Assembly (NCBI GenBank): GCA_937892545.1
Contig: CALAFO010000004.1
Span: 1-64,000, forward strand
DNA length: 64,000 bases
Direction: 5' to 3'
From: Scatosoma sp002474405
GTDB taxonomy: Bacteria > Bacillota > Clostridia > Christensenellales > Borkfalkiaceae
Positions 6,540-15,524 of this stretch are shown piece after piece (position 1 is the stretch's first letter; every line of letters begins with the position of its first letter). Position numbers and translations under genes: made by a program. Below the pieces are notes generated by a model. It searched no databases. It was given only the letters and a program-made list of their open reading frames with translations, and was not told where the DNA came from.

Positions 6540-8408
6540 TTAAGCGGCTAAGTTCAAGCCGTTTACCCAGGTTTCTACGGTAGATTTGCTTGCGCCCGAA
6601 GAAAACCTCTGTCCGCCGAGCCAGTTACCCGTCTTTGTCATATCGTAAAGAAGTTCTCCGCTTTGCCCCATACCGCTGCTTGATGAAGTTGCGAACGGAA
6701 TTACCGTTTTACCCGAAAAATCGTTGTTTTTAACGAAGTTGTTCACGGGCCATGCGGCGATTCCCCACCAAATGGGATAACCGATAAATACGACGTCGTA
6801 TTCCGTAAAGCCCACGGGCGTTACTTTTTCGAGCGGAATATCCCGGAGCGATTCGTCGTTATGTTCGCGGACGACTCTGCTGTTTGAGTTCGTCCAGTTA
6901 AGGTCTGCGCTCGTGTAAGGCGTAACGGGAACGAGTTCAAAGAGCGTTCCGCCCGTCGTTTCCGCGATATATCCCGCAACCCTTTCGGTGTTGCCGCTAC
7001 CCGAAAAGTACACGACGAGAATTTTTGCGGCTTCGCCTTTAAATTTAACTTCTGTATCCGTCTTTCCGTAATTCCACATTCTGCCTTTTTCGATTGCGTT
7101 CCACTGTTCTTCCGTTCCTCCGAAATTGATAACGGTAACCGAACTGTCGGCGATAAAATAATTGCCGATTGCGGTAACGCTTGCGGGAATGTAGATTTCG
7201 GTAATCGCGCTTCTTCTGAACGCCGCCTGCGCAATCGAAGTAACGCTTTCGGGAACGTTCGCGCTCTGTCCGCCGCGGATAAGGGTATTTGTCGCCGTTT
7301 CGATTAGGTGTCCGTTTTCGCTACGGTATACGGCGTTTGCCTCGGCTACGGTGAAATTTATCGCTCCGTCGTTATTGAACGCGCTGTCGCCTATATCAGT
7401 AACGCCCGACGGAATGTAAATCGCTTTTAAAGAGGAATTACCCGAAAAGGCGTTTCTGCCGATTGTTGTAAGTTGGCTGTTTTGCCCGATAGTTACGGTC
7501 GTCATTTCGTCGCGATTATAAAACGCGTTGAGAGCGATCATCGTTACGGAATCGGGTATAGTAACCGACAAAATATCTTCGTTATGCCTTGAATAAGCGA
7601 ATGCGCTTTCTCCGATTTCCGTTACGGGCAAACCGTTATATTCCGCGGGGATAATTATGTTTTCAACGTTTTCGTTTTCTCCCGTTACGGTGTAACCGTC
7701 GTCGTTTCTCTCGTAAGTAAGGCTTGCGGTCGCTTCCGTAGGCGTATCGGGTACGTCGGGTGTATCGGGTATGTCGGGCGTATCGGGCTGACTCAAATTA
7801 AGGGAAGCAATCCACGATTTTATGCCGTTTTCGTCGCTTCTGGAAAAACGTTTCCCTTCAACGACGTTCGCGCCGATTGCGTTGGAACGGATATCCGCCG
7901 TACTTCCCGAAATAGGACTGCTTGCCGCGGTGCAGAACGTGTAAATGGTTTTTCCGCTTAAATCGTAGAAATTAAGGAAAGATAAAACGGGCATCGGTGC
8001 CGTTCCCCACCAGATGGGGAAGCCTACGAAAATGGTATCGTAACCCGCGATAACGTCTTTCGGAAGATAAGTTTTCAGTTCCGGGCGGGCGTTGGCGTCC
8101 TTTTCGTCTTTCGCCACTTCCGTAGTCGGCGTGTAAGCGTCGGGGTAAGGCTCTTTGCGTTCGATTTCAAAAATGTCCGCGCCCGTTTCCGACTGAATAA
8201 GTTTCGCTACCGATTCCGTCGTGTTTGTTTTTGAAAAATACACAACGAGCGTTTTGCTTGTCCGGGTAAACGTATCGTCAATATTTACTTCGCTTTCTTC
8301 GGGCGGAGTAACGCTTGAAGACGGCGAATTGTTTCCGCCTTTATTTCCGCAGGCGGAAAGAGAAATAATCATAATGAGTCCGAGCAGTATCGCTAAAAAT
8401 CTTTTCAC
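6540..8408 (-). CDS. Lipoprotein fusion: flavodoxin - BspA-type leucine-rich repeats - flavodoxin
   Basis: 622 aa. The lipoprotein signal ends in SLSAC (Cys20). Residues 53-205 form a flavodoxin-like domain (LVVYFSKTNTTESVA as the FMN phosphate loop, GFPIWWGTAPMPV as the FMN-flanking segment). A linker PDTPDIPDTPDVPDTP spans about 209-223. Residues 228-456 are BspA/LRR_5 repeats (GLPVTEIGESAF, VTIPDSVTMIALNAFY). Residues 461-622 form a second complete flavodoxin (LVVYFSGSGNTERVA, GYPIWWGIAAWPV). The combination puts two flavin domains on the outer surface. Known from families: flavodoxins carry electrons on FMN, LRR_5 domains bind proteins. Inference: a surface electron carrier or reductase with an adhesion module. 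Cytoplasmic loading of FMN before export would be a puzzle, unless the domain binds another ligand. It starts the leftward cluster; the promoter was not clearly seen. Confidence 0.85.
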   Translation of the reverse strand: MKRFLAILLGLIMIISLSACGNKGGNNSPSSSVTPPEESEVNIDDTFTRTSKTLVVYFSKTNTTESVAKLIQSETGADIFEIERKEPYPDAYTPTTEVAKDEKDANARPELKTYLPKDVIAGYDTIFVGFPIWWGTAPMPVLSFLNFYDLSGKTIYTFCTAASSPISGSTADIRSNAIGANVVEGKRFSRSDENGIKSWIASLNLSQPDTPDIPDTPDVPDTPTEATASLTYERNDDGYTVTGENENVENIIIPAEYNGLPVTEIGESAFAYSRHNEDILSVTIPDSVTMIALNAFYNRDEMTTVTIGQNSQLTTIGRNAFSGNSSLKAIYIPSGVTDIGDSAFNNDGAINFTVAEANAVYRSENGHLIETATNTLIRGGQSANVPESVTSIAQAAFRRSAITEIYIPASVTAIGNYFIADSSVTVINFGGTEEQWNAIEKGRMWNYGKTDTEVKFKGEAAKILVVYFSGSGNTERVAGYIAETTGGTLFELVPVTPYTSADLNWTNSNSRVVREHNDESLRDIPLEKVTPVGFTEYDVVFIGYPIWWGIAAWPVNNFVKNNDFSGKTVIPFATSSSSGMGQSGELLYDMTKTGNWLGGQRFSSGASKSTVETWVNGLNLAA

Positions 8409-8444
8409 GGTTTTATCCTCCTATTGTTTCTTCTTTATTATAAT

Positions 8445-9332
8445 TTACCAGTTTTTCTTTTCCTTTTTATGGTCGTTGTTATGCTTGCGCTGTTCTACCA
8501 TCTGTGCAAACCATTCGACCATTTTGGGATCGTAGTGCGAAAAGAAAGAACTCTGTTTTTTATCGAGAGTGGCTATTTTTGCCATATCTTCCTTGGATAA
8601 TTCAAAGTCGAAAATATCGAAATTCTGTTCCATTCTCTCGATATGCGTGGACTTCGGAATGGCTACTACGTTTCTTTGCATATCCCAACGCAAAATTACC
8701 TGTGCCGCGGTCTTGCCGTACTTTTTGCCGATTTCCACAAGCAAAGGCTCTTCAAACATTCCACCTCTGCCTTCGCCGAACGGCGCCCACGCTTCGTGCT
8801 GAACCCCGTATTTTTCCATCCATTCGTGCGCTTCGATCTGCTGATTGTGCGGGTGGGTTTCCACCTGATTTACCATAGGTTTGATACGCGCGAAACTGCA
8901 GATATCGACGAGCCTGTCGGGATAGAAGTTGCTCACGCCGATTGCCTTAATGACGCCTTCCGCGTACAAATCTTCAAGCGCGCGCCACGCTCCGTAATAG
9001 TCCGAGAACGGCTGATGCAACAAAACGAGGTCGATATAGTTGGTTTTGAGTTTGCGCATAGATTCGAGTACCGATTTTCTCGTTTCGTCGTATCCGTAAT
9101 ATTCCACCCAAACCTTCGTCGTAAGAAAAATCTGTTCGCGGGGAATACCCGATTTTGCGATTGCGTTTCCCACTTCTTCCTCGTTGAAGTAACTCTGCGC
9201 CGTGTCGATATGGCGATAGCCTACTTTCAAAGCGTCGAGAACGCAACGTTCGCATTCTTCCTTGTCTACCTGATAAACCCCGTATCCGAGCTTAGGCATT
9301 TTCACGCCGTTCGATAAAGTAACGTATTGCAT
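8445..9332 (-). CDS. Aldo/keto reductase
   Basis: 295 aa from ATG 9332. The TIM-barrel AKR signature is complete: GYGVYQVDKEECERCVLDAL, YRHIDTAQSYFNEEEVG (catalytic Asp and Tyr), TTKVW (Lys), LLHQPF (His), IGVSNFYPDRL, and the C-terminal NADP-binding IPKSTHIERMEQN. This is the 2,5-diketo-gluconate/prostaglandin-F synthase-like branch; its real carbonyl substrate is unknown. A longer frame extends upstream to 9449, but the GGAGG at about 9347-9351, the conserved start MQYVTLSNG and the promoter at 9373 favour 9332. It follows a LysR gene on the same strand but behind a terminator, so it has its own promoter. Confidence 0.9.
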   Translation of the reverse strand: MQYVTLSNGVKMPKLGYGVYQVDKEECERCVLDALKVGYRHIDTAQSYFNEEEVGNAIAKSGIPREQIFLTTKVWVEYYGYDETRKSVLESMRKLKTNYIDLVLLHQPFSDYYGAWRALEDLYAEGVIKAIGVSNFYPDRLVDICSFARIKPMVNQVETHPHNQQIEAHEWMEKYGVQHEAWAPFGEGRGGMFEEPLLVEIGKKYGKTAAQVILRWDMQRNVVAIPKSTHIERMEQNFDIFDFELSKEDMAKIATLDKKQSSFFSHYDPKMVEWFAQMVEQRKHNNDHKKEKKNW

Positions 9333-9372
9333 AATGTTTTTTGAAAACCTCCGTTTCTTGTTTTGTGTCTTT

Positions 9373-9381
9373 ATTATATCA
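9373..9381 (-). promoter_or_regulatory. Extended -10 promoter for the aldo/keto reductase
   Basis: Reverse strand TG-A-TATAAT, with TATAAT at 9378..9373 and TG directly before it. The -35 region (TTCCCT) is poor, which is usual for extended -10 promoters and would suit activation by a regulator such as the LysR protein encoded just upstream. Confidence 0.6.
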
Positions 9382-9435
9382 CCGCTTTTCGGAAAAGGGA
9401 AGCGCAAAAAAGTTTTTCGTTTCAACCAAAAGTTA

Positions 9436-9469
9436 AAACAAAAGCGCAACCGTAAAAAGTTGCGCTTTT
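9436..9469 (-). terminator. Intrinsic terminator after the LysR gene
   Basis: Perfect 11-bp inverted repeat AAAAGCGCAAC (9440-9450) and GTTGCGCTTTT (9459-9469) with an 8-base loop. Read leftward it ends in TTTTGTTTT. Confidence 0.8.
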
Positions 9470-9491
9470 ATCTTGATTTTTATTGTTTTTG

Positions 9492-10382
9492 TCATTTGTT
9501 TACGATAGATTCTACCGCTTTTATAAATTGCCGGACGTGTTTTGACGGTTCTAACGAATACATAATTCCGTAAGGCACGGTAATGCTCGTTTTGGACGGT
9601 ACGATTTTTAAGAGAGGGTGAACGTTTTCCCAACCGCTTATCGCGATAATGGGAATATTTTGCTTTACCGCTTCGTTGAACGCCGCAAGGTTGAAAAAGT
9701 TGAATTCCGTAACTTTAACGCCCGCGTTTTCGCAAGATACGCGCAACTCGTCGATGTATTTGTTCCAGCCTTTTCTTATAAACATTGCGCCAGTTTGTTT
9801 TAAATCTTCGGGCGAAATACTCCGTTTCGAGGCAAGCGGACTTGTTAAAGGAACGGCAAACGACACCTTTTTATCTTCGAGATGAACGGTCTGAAATCCC
9901 CGTTCTTCCTTGAAATCGTCGTCATAAATACCCGCAACCACATCAATCTGCATACCTAAATTCGATAAAATTTCCCGCGCGTTTTCGGGCGTGTTTTCAA
10001 ACGGAATAAGTTCGACTTTCAAATTCGGCGCGATATACTGAATTTCCGCCCAGATATCAAGAATGAATTTCGCGGGCGTCATAAGCGACGTACCTATGCG
10101 GATAGAACGTTGATTTTCCTTTCGGTCGATTTCTCTTGCTTTATCTTCCGCGCGCGTGGCGTAATCCACGAGATATTTCGCGTCGCTAAGTACGCTTTGC
10201 CCCGCGTCGGTAAGTTGCAGCCCGTGATTCGTGCGCTTAAAAAGCGTAACGCCGAGCCGTTCTTCCAAAGAATCTATCTGCTTCATTACGGCGGTGGGCG
10301 AAATAAACATCGTTTCCGCGGTTTTTGAAAAACTGCCGTTTTTCGCCACGGCTATGAACGTTAAAAGTTGCGGACTTATCAT
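9492..10382 (-). CDS. LysR-family transcriptional regulator
   Basis: 296 aa. An N-terminal winged HTH (residues about 3-60: LLTFIAVAKNGSFSKTAETMFISPTAVMKQIDSLEERLGVTLFKR) is followed by a periplasmic-binding-like effector domain. Its effector is unknown. Read leftward, the next gene is the aldo/keto reductase, an obvious candidate target, and the flavin/esterase cluster lies beyond. The GGGAGGAACGAT stretch before ATG 10382 is a strong ribosome binding site. The gene has its own promoter and terminator, so it is likely monocistronic. Confidence 0.92.
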   Translation of the reverse strand: MISPQLLTFIAVAKNGSFSKTAETMFISPTAVMKQIDSLEERLGVTLFKRTNHGLQLTDAGQSVLSDAKYLVDYATRAEDKAREIDRKENQRSIRIGTSLMTPAKFILDIWAEIQYIAPNLKVELIPFENTPENAREILSNLGMQIDVVAGIYDDDFKEERGFQTVHLEDKKVSFAVPLTSPLASKRSISPEDLKQTGAMFIRKGWNKYIDELRVSCENAGVKVTEFNFFNLAAFNEAVKQNIPIIAISGWENVHPLLKIVPSKTSITVPYGIMYSLEPSKHVRQFIKAVESIVNK

Positions 10383-10419
10383 ATCGTTCCTCCCTCTGTA
10401 TTAACTTTTTGTTGTCAAC

Positions 10420-10448
10420 ATTATACCATACGCAACAAAAAAATGCAA
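10420..10448 (-). promoter_or_regulatory. Promoter of the LysR gene
   Basis: TTGCAT (10448..10443), a 17-bp spacer, and TATAAT (10425..10420) preceded by TGG, giving an extended -10. Confidence 0.75.
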
Positions 10449-10538
10449 CCAGGGACGATATGTACCGATAGATTTTTCGGAAAATTATAGTAAAAGGGCG
10501 GGGAAAGCAAAAACTTTCGCCCGCCGCAATAAATTTTA

Positions 10539-10934
10539 TTAGTTGTTGTAATAAGGTATTAAAAGCAAAATAGAAACGGCGATAAACCCCGCGCCTATTA
10601 TAAAGAGAAAGAACGTTCCGTGTTTTTTACTCTTTTTGGCTTGTTTATATTCGTAAAAATCTTTATATTTTCTTTTGGTTACGTCTTTGCGGAATGCCGA
10701 AAATATAAGCAAAACGCCGTAGGAAAGCATATCGAACGCTCCGCCGTCCGCCAAAACGACCAGAAGCCCCGCGCATGCGAGAATAACCCCCGCCACAAAA
10801 AAAGCGTTGCAAAATATTTTTATTAAAACGGCAGTTTCTTTCACGACGAATACGCCTTGTATAAGCGCGGCGAAAAAAGTCAGCAAAAGCCCGATAAATA
10901 TCGTTATTCCGTATGAAAGCGCGGTTTTCTTCAT
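10539..10934 (-). CDS. Small membrane protein resembling DUF3899, last gene of the opp locus
   Basis: 131 aa with three probable membrane spans (residues about 6-28, 40-62 and 105-127). Between the second and third is a basic cytoplasmic stretch (FRKDVTKRKYKDFYEYKQAKKSKK) that is the most recognisable part. Proteins of this type (DUF3899) are commonly found beside oligopeptide transporter genes in Firmicutes; function unknown. Start 4 bases after the stop of oppF, so translation is probably coupled. Confidence 0.7.
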   Translation of the reverse strand: MKKTALSYGITIFIGLLLTFFAALIQGVFVVKETAVLIKIFCNAFFVAGVILACAGLLVVLADGGAFDMLSYGVLLIFSAFRKDVTKRKYKDFYEYKQAKKSKKHGTFFLFIIGAGFIAVSILLLIPYYNN

Positions 10935-10938
10935 TGTT

Positions 10939-12171
10939 TCACTCCTTTAATTGTTCCGTATAACGGGCAAATTCTTCTTCGTTGCAATAGACGAAATGAT
11001 CTTTTGCCACCTCGCGCATAGCGGGTTTATCCGTGGCGTAATTATGCTCGGCAAGCGGATTGTATACGATACGTTTGCGTAATTTTTCGTAAGCGGGATC
11101 GGGAAGAGGAATTGCCGATAAAAGCGATTTCGTATACGGGTGCAGCGGGTGAGCAAACAACTCGTCGGAACTTGCAAGTTCCACTAATTTTCCGAAATAC
11201 ATAACGCCTATGCGGTCGGAAAAATATTTAACGACGGACAAATCGTGCGCGATAAACAAAATGGTAAGCGAAAGCCGCTTTCGCAGATTGTTTAAAAGAT
11301 TGATCACTTGCGCCTGAATGGAAACGTCGAGCGCGGAAATGGGTTCGTCTGCAATGATGAGTTCGGGGTTTAATATGATCGCGCGGGCGATTCCGATACG
11401 CTGCCGCTGCCCGCCCGAAAATTCGTGCGGATACCTTCCCGCGTGTTCGGGACGAAGCCCTACGAGGTCGAGAACTCGATACACTTCTTCGTCGATATAT
11501 TTTTTGTCTTTAATTCCTCGGATGACAAGACCTTCGGCAATAATTTCTCGTACCGTCATGCGCGGGTCGAGCGAGGCGATCGGATCCTGAAAAATCATCT
11601 GAATATCGTTCATGATACTCGTCTTTTTTGCAAGGCGGATTTTTTCATTTTCCTCTTTTAAAAGCGAAGCCCGCTTTTCCTCGTCCGCAGTTTCAGCAAG
11701 TTTTTTTTCGTATTCGTCCCGAATTTCTTTCACGCGGGCTTTAACGTAATTTTTGTCGAAGTTTTTCTTATCGTATTCGGCGGCGCGGATATTTTCCGTT
11801 TGCTCCCTTATAACCGCTCTGTATTTTTCTTCGGCTTCCGCTTTGAGTTTATCGGCGTTTTGGTCTTTTTCCGCATCTTTTACGGCTTTTTTATATTGCT
11901 CTTTGGCTGTTTTCACTTCTTCGCGGTAAGATTCCGTTCCTGCGGCAATTCGGACGCCTTTGAAATAAATATTGCCCGAAGTTATGTCGTAAAGCCTTAT
12001 AATCGAACGCCCCGTCGTTGTTTTTCCGCAACCGCTTTCGCCGACAAGCCCGAAAACTTCGCCTTTGTTTATTTCGAAGCTTACGTCGTCCATGGCTTTG
12101 AGCGTTGTTTTACCCGTTCCGAAATATTGACATAAATGTTCTACTTTAAGTAGCGGCGTTTTCTCTTTCAT
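10939..12171 (-). CDS. oppF: Oligopeptide ABC transporter ATPase OppF with a charged insertion
   Basis: 410 aa; usual OppF is about 310-330. Walker A GESGCGKT (44-51), Q-loop QMIFQDP (191-197), signature SGGQRQRIGIARA, Walker B ELIIADEPISALD and H-loop IAHDLSVV are intact. The C-terminal oligopeptide-ATPase extension (HPLHPYTKSLLSAIP) is present. Residues about 79-183 form an extra block rich in Lys, Glu and Ala (predicted helical, coiled-coil-like) between the first beta strands and the Q-loop. It should power peptide import together with OppD. It overlaps the end of oppD by 26 bases. The catalytic motifs are intact, so the insertion is not decay. Confidence 0.9.
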   Translation of the reverse strand: MKEKTPLLKVEHLCQYFGTGKTTLKAMDDVSFEINKGEVFGLVGESGCGKTTTGRSIIRLYDITSGNIYFKGVRIAAGTESYREEVKTAKEQYKKAVKDAEKDQNADKLKAEAEEKYRAVIREQTENIRAAEYDKKNFDKNYVKARVKEIRDEYEKKLAETADEEKRASLLKEENEKIRLAKKTSIMNDIQMIFQDPIASLDPRMTVREIIAEGLVIRGIKDKKYIDEEVYRVLDLVGLRPEHAGRYPHEFSGGQRQRIGIARAIILNPELIIADEPISALDVSIQAQVINLLNNLRKRLSLTILFIAHDLSVVKYFSDRIGVMYFGKLVELASSDELFAHPLHPYTKSLLSAIPLPDPAYEKLRKRIVYNPLAEHNYATDKPAMREVAKDHFVYCNEEEFARYTEQLKE

Positions 12172-14302
12172 AAGACGTCCTCCTTGCTTTCATTCTTTCT
12201 ATCCTTTCTCTTACGGCTTCGGGCGGTTCGACTTTGGGCGCGTCGGGGTGTAAAAGCCACGTTGAGGCAAAGTGCGTGTCCGAAATTTTAAACATAGGCG
12301 GTTGCTCTTCGAAATCTATCTTCAGAGCATAACGGTTTCGTTCCGCAAAAGCGTCGCCTTTGGGTGGAATAATCATATTCGGCGGAGTGCCGGGGATTGC
12401 TTCTAACTCGTCCTTTGTGTCAAGGTCGGGCATAGAAGACAACAGCGCCCAGGTGTACGGATGGGCGGGAGAATAGAACACGTCTTCCGCCGTTCCTATC
12501 TCTACGATTTTTCCCGCGTACATTACGGCAACTCTGTCAGCCATGTTCGCAACCACGCCTAAGTTATGCGTAATGAAAATAACCGACAAATCACGGGCTT
12601 TTTTCACCTTGTTGATAAGTTCGAGTATCTGCGATTGAATCGTAACGTCGAGCGCGGTCGTCGGTTCGTCGCAGATAAGGATATCAGGGTCGGCGGAAAG
12701 CGCGATTGCGATTACGATTCTTTGTCGCATGCCGCCCGAAAATTCGAACGGATATTGTTTGTATCTTCTTACGGGGTCGGGAATGCCGACTTCCTTTAAA
12801 AGTTTGATTGCCCGCGTTTTCGCCATGCCGCGGGTGACTTTATACGCCACGCCCGAAGCTTTTTCTTTCAGATAGTCGATAACGGCAACCGTCTTTGTTT
12901 CTTCGTCGAAAGATGCGTTCATTTCACCTGTGAGAGTGTTTTCCATTCGTTCGATTACGCGGAGAATCTCTTTCTTCGCCGCTTTTACGTCGGCGGCGTT
13001 ATCGCCGTTTTTCCCGCGTTTTATCGCGCCGAAATATTCGTTTATCGCCGACTTTAAACTTGAACCGAAGGTGTAAGAAAGAGGATTTTTAACTACCTCG
13101 AACGGATCGATACCTTCTTTCACGGCGATAGTCATCGATTTTGCCGCCGCGTTGCAAGTTTTTTCGATAAAGGTTTCGTTGTCGAAAATCTTTTTTTGCG
13201 TTCCGATTACGGCAAGCGCTCGTTCTTTTGCTTTTACGGACTGTTCGTGCGAATATTTTACCCCGCGTTTTGCTTCTTCGATAAAATCAAGCATAAAGTT
13301 TTCGTCTAAATACTTGCGTAAAAACGCGTTAAGTTCGGGAACTTCGAGCGCAGGCAAAGGCTTATTTGAAAACGTGAGATAATACCCCATCGCAAAGAAA
13401 TTCGGCATAGGATTTTTCACGGCTTCGCTAAGAATTTCGTGTAAGGCAGTAAGCAGTCCTTTTACTTCGCCGTAGTCTGCATTGCCCGCGTTTTCTTTGT
13501 TTTTTCCGAATAACTTGCTGAAAAACGAGGTTGCTTTCACTAAAAACGGAAGTTTAAGTTTTTCGCGTATTTTCAATATTGTTTCTTCCGTTTTTGCGGT
13601 GTTTTCGCCCGTAACGTAAGGATTTTCGGCTCTTTTCACGTTTAAAAGTATTTCTTCGATATCGCCGCGGATACGCTCGAAAGAATTTTTTTCGATACGA
13701 AACAGCATGTCTTCAATGTTTTCGAGCGCGTCTTCCGCCGCCTGTTTCGCACGGTTGTAAGTGTTTTCGAGTTCGAGATGTTTATATTCGAATTTATCGA
13801 AATCGGCGCACAGTTTTTTATGCCGCAAAACGCTCTCTTTATCGGGATTTCCTTGCGCTTCGTCCATTTTTTCGTTGACTTTTTTCAGCAGAAAATTGAA
13901 GTCCGCGCGGGATTCTTTTCTGTTGCGCCTGCCCTTTAAAATCATGGCTTCGGTGAGTTGTTTTCCCACGCGCATAATGGGGTTAAGGCTTGACATGGGG
14001 TCCTGAAAAATCATGGCTATTTTATCCCCGCGCAGACGGTGAAATTCCTCTTCGCTTATCTTCATGAGATCTCTGCCGTCGTAAAGAATTTCGCCGCCCT
14101 CCTTTATCGCGTTACCCGCTAAAATGCCCATAATCGCGCGGTTCGTAACCGATTTTCCCGAACCGCTTTCTCCCACGACGGCAAGCGTTTCGCCTTTGTA
14201 CAGATTAAAAGAGATATCTCGCACAGCCTGCACGTTACCGTCCGCCGTGCGGAATGAAATTTTTAAATTGTTTACGGAAAGTTTTAACTGTTTTTGTTCC
14301 AT
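12146..14302 (-). CDS. oppD: Oligopeptide ABC transporter ATPase OppD with a ~365-residue insertion
   Basis: 718 aa; OppD is usually 320-360 aa. Walker A GESGSGKS (44-51), Q-loop MIFQDPMSSLNP (97-108), signature SGGMRQRI (522-529), Walker B ILICDEPTTALD and H-loop ITHN are all present. So is the C-terminal oligopeptide-ATPase extension (HPYTWALLSSMPDLD, IPGTPPNMI). Residues about 125-490, between the Q-loop and the signature helices, are an extra domain of mostly charged, helical character (many Lys/Glu, few aromatic) with no motif I recognise. Its place is the helical subdomain that contacts the permease, so it could reach into the cytoplasm and recruit something. Reading frame and codon style are continuous with the gene. 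Confidence 0.9.
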   Translation of the reverse strand: MEQKQLKLSVNNLKISFRTADGNVQAVRDISFNLYKGETLAVVGESGSGKSVTNRAIMGILAGNAIKEGGEILYDGRDLMKISEEEFHRLRGDKIAMIFQDPMSSLNPIMRVGKQLTEAMILKGRRNRKESRADFNFLLKKVNEKMDEAQGNPDKESVLRHKKLCADFDKFEYKHLELENTYNRAKQAAEDALENIEDMLFRIEKNSFERIRGDIEEILLNVKRAENPYVTGENTAKTEETILKIREKLKLPFLVKATSFFSKLFGKNKENAGNADYGEVKGLLTALHEILSEAVKNPMPNFFAMGYYLTFSNKPLPALEVPELNAFLRKYLDENFMLDFIEEAKRGVKYSHEQSVKAKERALAVIGTQKKIFDNETFIEKTCNAAAKSMTIAVKEGIDPFEVVKNPLSYTFGSSLKSAINEYFGAIKRGKNGDNAADVKAAKKEILRVIERMENTLTGEMNASFDEETKTVAVIDYLKEKASGVAYKVTRGMAKTRAIKLLKEVGIPDPVRRYKQYPFEFSGGMRQRIVIAIALSADPDILICDEPTTALDVTIQSQILELINKVKKARDLSVIFITHNLGVVANMADRVAVMYAGKIVEIGTAEDVFYSPAHPYTWALLSSMPDLDTKDELEAIPGTPPNMIIPPKGDAFAERNRYALKIDFEEQPPMFKISDTHFASTWLLHPDAPKVEPPEAVRERIERMKARRTSYERENAAT

Positions 14303-14324
14303 AACGAGTACCTCGCAAATATTG

Positions 14325-15524
14325 TTAATCGGTGCCGCGCAAGGACGGATTGAACGCGTCCCTCAGTCCGTTTCCGAAAAGGTTGAAACTCAGCATTAAA
14401 AGAGCGAGAAACACCGACGGAAAGAGAATGATATGCGGAAAAGTGGAAAGATAAGGTTGTCCCGAAGCAAGAAGCGTACCTACGCTCGTTAAGTTGCCCG
14501 ACGAGAGGTTGATGATGCCGAGATAACTTAAATTCGTTTCGGAATAAATCATCCCGGGGATAACGAGAACGCTGCTCGTAATAAGCGTGCCGAGCGCATT
14601 CGGGAAAATGTGCTTGAACATAAGCCTGCCGTCTTTTGCGCCGAGCGTGCGTGCCGCAAGAACGTATTCCTGATTTTTGTAACGGTAGAACTGCATACGG
14701 GTGGTGGAAGCAATCGATATCCAGCCTGTTAAGAAGAATGCGATAAAAAGTATCAGCATCTGACTGCTCGAACCCATATAGAGTTGCAATAACGTGATTA
14801 CTATCATAAACGGCACGGCGGATAAAATATCCGAAATACGTTCCATGATAAGGTCCGCTTTTCCGCCGTAATAGCCTTCGACGGAACCGTATATCGCGCC
14901 CGCGAACAAGTTGACGGAAGCGACGAGAATAGAGAAGATAAACGAAAATCTCGCGCCCGAAGAAAGCGCCGTAAAAATGTCCTGCCCTGTCTGAGTCGTA
15001 CCGAACAAAAACGACGGCTCGGTTATCCCGTCTTTTAAGACGTAGGAGTGGTTATAAACGTAATATTCGTAGTAGTTTGCCCTTACTTCCCATCCGGTGT
15101 CCACGGGAATCGCGTATTCGTATTCTATTCCTTCGGGTTCGGCAATTCTTAACGAATCGTAACGGTCGGGTCTTGCCGAGCCTGAGGCGTGCGATTTGTA
15201 CACGGGTATCACGTTGCCGTTTTCGTCGTATACGGTCTGCGTTCTGCCGTTCGCTCTTCTCGTTCTGTAGTAATAATTTGCGTCTGTTCTGTCCTGAATG
15301 GCGGCGGGACGGTCGGCGGAAGCAATCGTAGGATACATAACTTGTTTTCCCGTTTCGTTCTGATATTCTTGTAAATTGCGATATTCTTCGTCGCTCAGTC
15401 TTAAATATACCGCGCCGATTTTCTGATAGGAATCAAGGCGGAAACGGTACATTTCCGAACCGTTTGCGTCAACGATTTCATAACGCTGATTTTTAACGGC
15501 GTTGTGTCCGCTTTCAAGCCCCAT
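14325..15524 (-). pseudogene. oppC: Oligopeptide permease OppC, apparently missing its N-terminus
   Basis: 399 codons open. From about residue 165 it is a normal OppC: FGTTQTGQDIFTALSSGARFS, four to five membrane spans, the EAA loop (AARTLGAKDGRLMFKHIFPNALG) and a C-terminal LFGNGLRDAFNPSLRG. Before that is a long hydrophilic segment rich in Tyr/Arg/Asp (extracytoplasmic loop). The first membrane helix and the cytoplasmic tail normal for OppC are absent. The upstream end runs into the oppA frame in a different reading phase (overlap 15401-15524), with no start region or ribosome binding site between. The simplest reading is a deletion joining oppA to oppC. An assembly error would look the same. 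Confidence 0.75.
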
